From: Clostridia bacterium | GTDB taxonomy: Bacteria > Bacillota > Clostridia > Christensenellales > Aristaeellaceae | Direction of reading: 5' to 3' | Length of the DNA: 10,364 nt | Assembly: GCA_017458865.1 (NCBI GenBank) | Contig: JAFSZW010000007.1 | Span: forward strand, 1-10,364 | Part shown: one piece after another, positions 6,301 to 10,364 of the stretch | How the letters are laid out: every line of letters begins with the position of its first letter | How positions within the stretch are numbered: position 1 is the stretch's first letter | Made by a program: the position numbers and the translations under genes | The notes under the pieces: model-generated | What the model was told of the DNA's origin: nothing | What the model saw: the letters and a program-made list of their open reading frames with translations, nothing else | The model's database searches: none

Positions 6301-6347
6301 GGTTTCCGGGCAGAGACTGCCAATGAAAGCAGGGAGAGATGAGCGAG

Positions 6348-6818
6348 ATGACCATTCGTTTGCCGGAATGGGAGATGCTGCCGGACATCGGGCTCTATAT
6401 GGACCAGATCATGACACTCATGGACCGGGTCTTCCTGGTAAAGCTGCCGAAAGGCGAGCTGACCAAGCCGATGATCAACAACTATGTGAAGGCGGGGCTG
6501 CTGCCGCGTCCGACCGGAAAGAAGTATGACCGGGAACATCTCGCGATGATTCTCATGGTCTATGTGCTCAAGCAGGTGCTGAACATGGACAGCATTGATC
6601 GGATGCTGAAGCGCCTTTGCGAGAAGGGAGTCCATGAGGGATATGAACTGTTCCGGATGCGGCTTGAGGAGCTTGAGAATGCGCTGACGACCGGTACGGT
6701 TGAGATGACCTGGAAGGGCGATTCGCGGGAAGAGTTTACGCTTCGCCTTGCCCTGACTGCTGCGCTGTGTACGATCCGGACCTACTGGATGCTCTCAGAA
6801 ACGCCACCTGAGTCATGA
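6348..6818 (+). CDS. DUF1836 domain protein, putative MerR-like DNA-binding regulator
   Basis: A 156-residue protein matching the Firmicutes DUF1836 family. The core reads LTKPMINNYVKAGLLPRP followed by KKYDREHLAMI and an LLK-type helix, which looks like a MerR-type winged-helix module (NYVKAGL...Y.reHl). No effector domain is evident; the C-terminal half is helical (RLALTAALCTIRTYWML). The role is probably transcriptional, but no member's target is known to me. The start at 6348 has an AGGGAGAG site (6331-6338) at workable spacing; the in-frame ATG at 6339 would sit almost on top of that site. It lies 47 bp after dnaA with no terminator between, so co-transcription with dnaA is likely. A strong promoter for the next gene starts 2 bp after its stop. 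Confidence 0.82.
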   Translation: MTIRLPEWEMLPDIGLYMDQIMTLMDRVFLVKLPKGELTKPMINNYVKAGLLPRPTGKKYDREHLAMILMVYVLKQVLNMDSIDRMLKRLCEKGVHEGYELFRMRLEELENALTTGTVEMTWKGDSREEFTLRLALTAALCTIRTYWMLSETPPES

Positions 6819-6819
6819 T

Positions 6820-6848
6820 TTGCATTATTGATACTGGTGCTGTATAAT
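6820..6848 (+). promoter_or_regulatory. Promoter for the zinc-ribbon/peptidoglycan-binding gene
   Basis: TTGCAT (6820-6825) and a perfect TATAAT (6843-6848) are separated by 17 bp. Transcription would start near 6855, giving a leader of about 68 nt before the ATG at 6923. The -35 matches only 3 of 6 bases. It separates the envelope genes from the dnaA unit. Confidence 0.65.
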
Positions 6849-6922
6849 ACTGAAACTTGAATACCGGATTGTGTCCGGCCGTGATGCGGCAGGCACAGAG
6901 GTTTTCAGAGGAGGAAAAAGCA

Positions 6923-7657
6923 ATGAAGTGTCCCCATTGTCATAATGAGATTCCGGACGGCTCGAATATCTGCCCGCTTTGTTTTTCCAGCCTGACGGGT
7001 GCAAACCGGGGCAGCTCCGGATCATCCGCGTCCACGGGCAGCCGGTCAACGCCGGAGAATGTCCAGGCTGCAACGGTTAAACCCAGGAGTCAGAAGAAGC
7101 GCAGAAAGAAGAAGAACATGGCGCCGATGATTATCGCAATCGGCCTCATCCTCATTCTGGCGGTGATTATGGTGCTGATTGTGCGCTCCATGTTCACCGG
7201 CGGCGTATTCCTCGGTGGACCGTCGACAAGCAATACGACACCTGTGCCTCAGGCGACGATGGAGACGAGCAATCTCATCTTCTACGGCCAGGAGCCGACA
7301 GCAACGCCGCTTGTCATGACCCCGGTGCCGGATATCGCGGTAACGCCGACGCCTGAACCGACAGCGGAACCGGTTGCCAGAACCTACACCACGCTCAAGA
7401 AGGGCGATACGGGTGCGGACGTGGTGCTCCTGCAGCAGGCACTGGCCCAGCTTGGCCTTCTGACCTCAGCGGCAGACGGCATTTACGGTACGGGCACGAT
7501 GACGGCTGTCCGGAACTTCCAGACACAGAACGGTCTGGATGTGGACGGCATTGCCGGTTCCAAGACGCAGGAACTGCTGTTCAGCATGTCGCCGGTCAAT
7601 GAGGTGACGGTGGATACAACAGCTGCACCGGGCGAGATTCTGGACCTGCCGGGCTGA
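6923..7657 (+). CDS. Zinc-ribbon, single-pass membrane protein with extracellular peptidoglycan-binding domain
   Basis: A 244-residue protein with three parts. Residues 1-24 form a CPHC...CPLC zinc ribbon (Cys3, Cys6, Cys17, Cys20). After a Ser-rich linker and a basic run (KKRRKKK, 58-64) comes one transmembrane helix (about 66-88). Outside, a Thr/Pro-rich linker leads to a PG_binding_1 domain (about 157-219) with the usual LKKGDTGADVVLLQQAL and DGIYGTGTMTAVRNFQ segments. The basic run places the zinc ribbon in the cytoplasm. The ATG at 6923 has a good GAGGAGG site; the 22-codon in-frame extension to 6857 lacks one. It precedes an L,D-transpeptidase, which suggests a role in wall remodelling or in linking wall state to a cytoplasmic partner. 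No catalytic domain is seen. Domain calls are firm; the role is inferred. Confidence 0.87.
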   Translation: MKCPHCHNEIPDGSNICPLCFSSLTGANRGSSGSSASTGSRSTPENVQAATVKPRSQKKRRKKKNMAPMIIAIGLILILAVIMVLIVRSMFTGGVFLGGPSTSNTTPVPQATMETSNLIFYGQEPTATPLVMTPVPDIAVTPTPEPTAEPVARTYTTLKKGDTGADVVLLQQALAQLGLLTSAADGIYGTGTMTAVRNFQTQNGLDVDGIAGSKTQELLFSMSPVNEVTVDTTAAPGEILDLPG

Positions 7658-7710
7658 TTCTGTCCGGATGCCGGGAAAAGTCAGGCTACGCCTGTGTTTC
7701 CCGGCAGAAT
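7657..7710 (+). terminator. Long two-tier hairpin after the peptidoglycan-binding gene
   Basis: GCCGGGAAA (7670-7678) pairs perfectly with TTTCCCGGC (7697-7705), enclosing a second stem CAGGC (7682-7686)/GCCTG (7690-7694). ATTCTG (7657-7662) can pair with CAGAAT (7705-7710) to extend it past a bulge. It starts at the stop codon and lies about 90 bp before the transpeptidase. No T run follows, so it may be a leaky terminator or an mRNA-stability element. Confidence 0.5.
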
Positions 7711-7757
7711 GTGCACTTGATGCCGGATGTGTTTCAGAGCCGTTCAAATAAACTGAA

Positions 7758-7763
7758 TATAAA
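7758..7763 (+). promoter_or_regulatory. Possible -10 element upstream of the transpeptidase gene
   Basis: TATAAA lies in an A+T-rich patch (7741-7790) after the hairpin and 39 bp before the transpeptidase ATG. No acceptable -35 is found 16-18 bp upstream. The gene may have its own weak promoter or rely on read-through. Confidence 0.2.
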
Positions 7764-7801
7764 TAGGTAGAAATTCCTGAAATTCCATTATCGAGGACTC
7801 A

Positions 7802-9442
7802 ATGAAACGTACTTGGTTATTACTGATCTTTCTGATTATTCTTATGATGGGCTGCACAGGATATGCGCAGCCCATATTGTCAAATATGACCCTTTCACAA
7901 AGCGCCAATGCCCGCTGGCAGATCAGCGTGGAATCAAGTGAGGGTGGAACGCTGGCGATGCAGATGCGCAGCCATGCGGACGGATCTGGCATCAATCTGG
8001 GCGCGGTTCAGGTCGAGGCAGGGCAGACCCGGATCACCTGGGACGGTGTCCTGGCCGACAATACGGTGCCCACTGCCGGCACATATGATCTGATCCTGCG
8101 CGTGCGGAACTTCTGGGGCGAGGAAAGCGAGCCGGTTTCGCAGATGCTTGAGATTGGCGCCGAGGATGCGCAGCGGGAAGTGCTGGACCTGACGCAGCTG
8201 GATGGTGCGGAGGAAGTGCTTTCCTGGGACGAGATGCTGGCGCTGGCGGATGATGCAAGCGCTGAGGCAGCGACGATTACTGAGCCGGTCGCGCCGGATA
8301 CGGCAGTTCTGGATGCGGGTGAACCGGCGGATCCGAATGCGGTGCCGGTCGCAACCAGTTTCTGGGATATGGATCCGGATGCGTATGATCTCACTAACCC
8401 GGCGCATCAGCAGGCCATCTGGGATCTGATGATGCAGCCGATTACGGTGCTCAATGTAGACCAGACGGATCATGTATATCCAACCAACCAGCCGGGCATC
8501 AACCGGACGCCGTATGAACAGAACACGGCAGGCGAGCTGCATGGACAGAGTCAGGGCGTCAATATCCTTGAACAGGATACGGACGGGGATGGGTATGTGC
8601 TGATTGAGGCCTACTCAAATGACGGCACAAAGACCAAGGACAGCTACATGATGTCCATCGACAATAAGCGCATTAAGGGATATGTCAAGTCCAGCCTGTT
8701 GATGACAAAGAAGCCATCCAGGAAATATGCACTGCTCATTGATAAGCTCCGACAGAAACTGTACATCTTTGAGGCTGGCCGCATCATCGGTGATCTGGAT
8801 GTTTCCACCGGTCTCAACAACGACAAGCAGCCGTACAACGAGAGCCCGGCAGGCGAGTTCCTCACGGTCAGCCGTGTTGGTGAATTTGTGAGCGGCACGA
8901 TGCGTGCCCTGTATGCCATTCGCATCAACGGCGGGACACTGCTCCATGAGGTGCCGTACCGGTTCGGTGCGGACGGGACGACAAGAATCTATAACGAGTT
9001 TGAGCCGGAACTCGGCAAGAAGGCCAGCCATGGATGCATTCGTATCCAGCGCAGACAGAATGCCCAGGGACAGAACATGCAGTGGCTGTGGAATAACCTT
9101 GAGATGAACACAAAGGTGTTTGTCTGGGACGATCAGGGACGGAAGATGTACGATCCGGAGCTGCCGGCAGCCGATCTGCAGCTGTATCGAAATCCCAATG
9201 GCGGCTCCAATTACCACCTGGATCCGAACTGTTCGGGTGTCAAAGCCAAGTTCCTGCCGCTGACCGGCGACCTGACCTATGGTGACCTGATGACGGATAC
9301 ATACAAAAAGCTTACACCCTGTGTTTACTGCGGTGCACCTCAGCGGCCGGAAACGCTGTATGACCGCTATATGGCCGAGGCGAAGCAGCTGGGCCTCACG
9401 CTTAACGAGTCTGAGGTTAAGAAGGCATTCGGTATTGAGTGA
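7802..9442 (+). CDS. L,D-transpeptidase (YkuD domain) with C-terminal His/Cys module
   Basis: A 546-residue secreted L,D-transpeptidase that should form 3-3 peptidoglycan cross-links outside the membrane. Residues 1-20 are a signal sequence; MMGC resembles a weak lipobox, but cleavage after GYA is also possible. Next come a beta-rich domain with FlgD/Ig-like WDG...AGTYDLILRV (about 80-102), an acidic Ala-rich linker (about 120-180), an SH3-like region (about 215-300) with DTDGDG at 259-264, and the YkuD domain (about 305-445) with His382 and the catalytic motif SHGCIR (Ser409-His410-Gly411-Cys412). The last ~75 residues have an N-P-N-G-G start, Y-H-L-D-P-N-C (471-477) and P-C-V-Y-C (506-510): one His and three Cys spaced like a metal site. 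A short-spaced GAGGA (7793-7797) precedes the ATG. Function is well supported; the tail's role is unknown. Confidence 0.92.
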   Translation: MKRTWLLLIFLIILMMGCTGYAQPILSNMTLSQSANARWQISVESSEGGTLAMQMRSHADGSGINLGAVQVEAGQTRITWDGVLADNTVPTAGTYDLILRVRNFWGEESEPVSQMLEIGAEDAQREVLDLTQLDGAEEVLSWDEMLALADDASAEAATITEPVAPDTAVLDAGEPADPNAVPVATSFWDMDPDAYDLTNPAHQQAIWDLMMQPITVLNVDQTDHVYPTNQPGINRTPYEQNTAGELHGQSQGVNILEQDTDGDGYVLIEAYSNDGTKTKDSYMMSIDNKRIKGYVKSSLLMTKKPSRKYALLIDKLRQKLYIFEAGRIIGDLDVSTGLNNDKQPYNESPAGEFLTVSRVGEFVSGTMRALYAIRINGGTLLHEVPYRFGADGTTRIYNEFEPELGKKASHGCIRIQRRQNAQGQNMQWLWNNLEMNTKVFVWDDQGRKMYDPELPAADLQLYRNPNGGSNYHLDPNCSGVKAKFLPLTGDLTYGDLMTDTYKKLTPCVYCGAPQRPETLYDRYMAEAKQLGLTLNESEVKKAFGIE

Positions 9443-9456
9443 TATATTATAATGAA

Positions 9457-9482
9457 GAAAACGGTCCGTGAGGGCCGTTTTC
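9457..9482 (+). terminator. Terminator after the L,D-transpeptidase gene
   Basis: GAAAACGGTCC (9457-9467) pairs with GGGCCGTTTTC (9472-9482) as an 11-bp stem with one G-U pair, capped by GTGA, a GNRA tetraloop. It starts 14 bp after the stop codon. TTTT lies in the 3' arm and again at 9487-9490. A probable rho-independent terminator. Confidence 0.75.
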
Positions 9483-9850
9483 CTGCTTTTGGGACATTGC
9501 CGTGTGTGGCTTTGCCCGCACGAGAATGCAGGACCGCGATGAGCCATGTTCATGAGAACTGAGAAGGCAGGCTGAAAGGACGGGCACGACACACCGCGGG
9601 TCGGCTACACTTCGAGAGGACCGTGAGGGATGGCCATTACGTTTTCATAAGCCCTCACAGGGGCTGCCGGACACACTGAAATCAGGAAACGCGCGGCAAC
9701 GTGGAAATGAGGTTCAGAAAAGAAACGCCAGGATGCGTGGATAAGGATAAAACAGGGTTATCGAAGAAACTGCCTGAAAATAAAGGAAAAGAAAGCCAGG
9801 TTCGGCCGAAAAAAGTCTTAAAAAAATTTTTAAAAATCTGAAAAAAGGGG
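9483..9850. other. Unassigned intergenic stretch with RNA-pairing potential
   Basis: A 368-bp stretch with no convincing gene. The first ~180 bases are GC-rich and can pair: GTGTGT (9502-9507) with ACACAC (9589-9594), GCCCG (9514-9518) with CGGGC (9581-9585), and GTGAGGG (9623-9629) with CCCTCAC (9652-9658), the last competing with AGCCC (9650-9654)/GGGCT (9661-9665). The remainder becomes purine-rich and then strongly A+T-rich (9810-9845), like an upstream element for the next promoter. I found no match to tRNA, tmRNA, SRP, 6S or RNase P RNA. Confidence 0.35.
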
Positions 9851-9879
9851 TTGCAATTGGAATTAAAATCGAATATAAT
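9851..9879 (+). promoter_or_regulatory. Promoter of the S10 ribosomal protein operon
   Basis: TTGCAA (9851-9856) and a perfect TATAAT (9874-9879) are separated by 17 bp, preceded by A/T tracts (9810-9846) that may act as an UP element. This fits a strong ribosomal protein promoter. The start is predicted near 9886, about 154 nt before rpsJ. Confidence 0.8.
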
Positions 9880-9885
9880 GCGCGA

Positions 9886-10039
9886 GATGTCTGCAAAGGG
9901 ATGAAGTAACAGATTGCTCACTGGCCGGTGAGGGAACTGTTATGGACCATGTCCGCTAATCGGACGACGGCTCAAGATTCCGTCATGCAGGGCAAAAGCC
10001 AAGCAAGTCGTACTTGAGTACGAATAAGGAGGAAAAGAA
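9886..10039 (+). ncRNA. Structured 5' leader of rpsJ (candidate ribosomal-protein autoregulatory leader)
   Basis: The ~154-nt leader can fold into a row of hairpins: TAACAG (9907-9912)/CTGTTA (9937-9942) enclosing CTCAC (9917-9921)/GTGAG (9928-9932); GTCCG (9951-9955)/CGGAC (9961-9965); GACGG (9966-9970)/CCGTC (9980-9984); and TCGTAC (10008-10013)/GTACGA (10018-10023), which ends 2 bases before the AAGGAGG ribosome binding site (10026-10032). The loop of the third (CTCAAG, 9971-9976) is complementary to CTTGAG at 10013-10018 in the last. In E. coli the S10 leader is bound by L4; I cannot show that here. Confidence 0.5.
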
Positions 10040-10348
10040 ATGGCCAATAAAAAAATCCGTATCAAGCTCTGGGCGTATGAGCACAGCCTCGTAGATCAGG
10101 CTGCTGAGCGTATTGTTGAGACCGCCCGCCGCACCGGCTCCAAGGTCTCCGGCCCGATTCCGCTTCCGACGGAAAAGGAAATCATCACCATCCTTCGTGC
10201 GCCGCACAAGTATAAGGATTCCCGCGAGCAGTTCGAACAGCGCACCCACAAGCGTCTGATCGACGTTCAGAATCCGACCCGTGCCACATTTGATGCGATG
10301 GAAAAGCTCGATCTGCCGGCTGGCGTTGAAATCGAGATTAAACTGTGA
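10040..10348 (+). CDS. rpsJ: 30S ribosomal protein S10
   Basis: A complete 102-residue S10, the normal bacterial length. Diagnostic segments are KIRIKLWAYEHSLVDQAAERIV, the loop VSGPIPLPTEKEIITILRAPHKYKDSREQFE and the end THKRLIDV...GVEIEIKL. S10 lies in the head of the small ribosomal subunit and also pairs with NusB in transcription antitermination. An ideal AAGGAGG at 10026-10032, 7 bases from ATG, fixes the start. It opens the S10-spc ribosomal protein operon; rplC appears to follow at once. A strong promoter and structured leader lie upstream. Confidence 0.97.
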   Translation: MANKKIRIKLWAYEHSLVDQAAERIVETARRTGSKVSGPIPLPTEKEIITILRAPHKYKDSREQFEQRTHKRLIDVQNPTRATFDAMEKLDLPAGVEIEIKL

Positions 10349-10359
10349 TCAGGAGGTAG

Positions 10360-10364
10360 ATGAA
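10360..10364 (+). CDS. rplC: Probable start of rplC (50S ribosomal protein L3), cut by window end
   Basis: ATG at 10360-10362 follows AGGAGG (10351-10356), 12 bp after the rpsJ stop. Only one codon and two bases are visible, so identity rests on the near-universal rpsJ-rplC order. The spacing of 3 bases is short, so a start slightly further downstream is possible. Confidence 0.5.

Noticed and set aside
6857..6922. Upstream in-frame start for the zinc-ribbon protein
   Set aside because: It sits just after the predicted transcription start without a Shine-Dalgarno, while ATG 6923 has GAGGAGG and starts directly at the zinc ribbon.
7934..8542. Several long antisense frames across the transpeptidase gene (also 8615-9592 minus)
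   Set aside because: They lie entirely opposite a well-supported gene, are Arg/His/Pro-rich in the way of GC-biased shadow frames, and have no conserved motifs.
9448..9453. TATAAT just after the transpeptidase stop
   Set aside because: No -35 at 16-18 bp, and the terminator at 9457-9482 follows at once.
9589..9600. ACACCGCGGG resembling the T-box antiterminator core
   Set aside because: The preceding AGGGTGG part is missing, no specifier stem is evident and no tRNA-synthetase or amino-acid gene follows.
9736..9744. CGTGGATAA, one mismatch from a DnaA box
   Set aside because: It is isolated, nearly 5 kb from the box cluster; a single one-mismatch 9-mer is expected by chance.
9682..9921. Minus-strand 79-codon open frame rich in Phe and Asn
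   Set aside because: It results from reading the A+T-rich promoter region of rpsJ backwards, crosses the promoter and has no usable ribosome binding site.
1..10364. CRISPR arrays, insertion sequences, tRNA or rRNA genes
   Set aside because: No regularly spaced direct repeats, transposase-like frames with terminal repeats, cloverleaf elements or rRNA segments were seen on either strand.

Overview
The window looks like a chromosomal segment from a Gram-positive Firmicutes/Clostridia-type bacterium of moderate GC (mid-50s percent by eye). The support is: several near-consensus housekeeping sigma promoters with exact 17-bp spacers, purine-rich Shine-Dalgarno sites, a Firmicutes-type DUF1836 gene, TTTTCCACA DnaA boxes, and the S10 ribosomal protein gene with a following rplC start. 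An uncultured gut or rumen clostridium is my guess; species cannot be read from this sequence. Nothing looks like a phage, IS element, CRISPR array or tRNA.

Layout. (1) 1-254: possible tail of an upstream gene, a small inverted repeat and a perfect-consensus promoter (TTGACA-17-TATAAT). (2) 255-3273: a three-gene rightward cluster for the cell surface: a membrane-anchored phosphodiester glycosidase (NAGPA family), a secreted paralogue of it, and an unrecognised secreted protein. It ends at a strong 15-bp hairpin shared with the convergent gene. (3) 3378-3728 (minus): an ArsC/Spx-family thioredoxin-fold protein without the usual active-site cysteine, with its own promoter. (4) 3921-4655: an SDR-family NAD(P)H reductase, FabG-like and closest in motif to the EF-P 5-aminopentanone reductase (YmfI) group. 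(5) 4656-4977: an intergenic region with four exact TTTTCCACA DnaA boxes in two facing pairs around an intrinsic terminator, a candidate oriC and/or dnaA autoregulatory region. (6) 4978-6300: dnaA, followed by a DUF1836 regulator and not by dnaN. (7) 6923-9442: two envelope genes, a zinc-ribbon/transmembrane/peptidoglycan-binding protein and an L,D-transpeptidase with an unusual C-terminal His/Cys module. (8) 9443-10039: a terminator, an unexplained GC-rich stretch with pairing potential, a strong promoter and a structured ~150-nt leader. (9) 10040 to the end: rpsJ and the first codon of rplC, the start of the S10 ribosomal protein operon.

How the genes relate. Two groups act at the envelope: the glycosidase cluster (likely trimming phosphodiester-linked glycans or other glycosyl phosphodiesters outside the cell) and the peptidoglycan-binding/L,D-transpeptidase pair (recognition and 3-3 cross-linking of peptidoglycan). 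Between and beside them are core replication (dnaA) and translation (rpsJ) genes. The most unusual points are the isolation of dnaA from rpmH/dnaN/recF, the facing DnaA-box pairs around a terminator, the His/Cys tail on the transpeptidase, and a possible kissing-loop leader before rpsJ. No complete undescribed defence or mobile system is evident.
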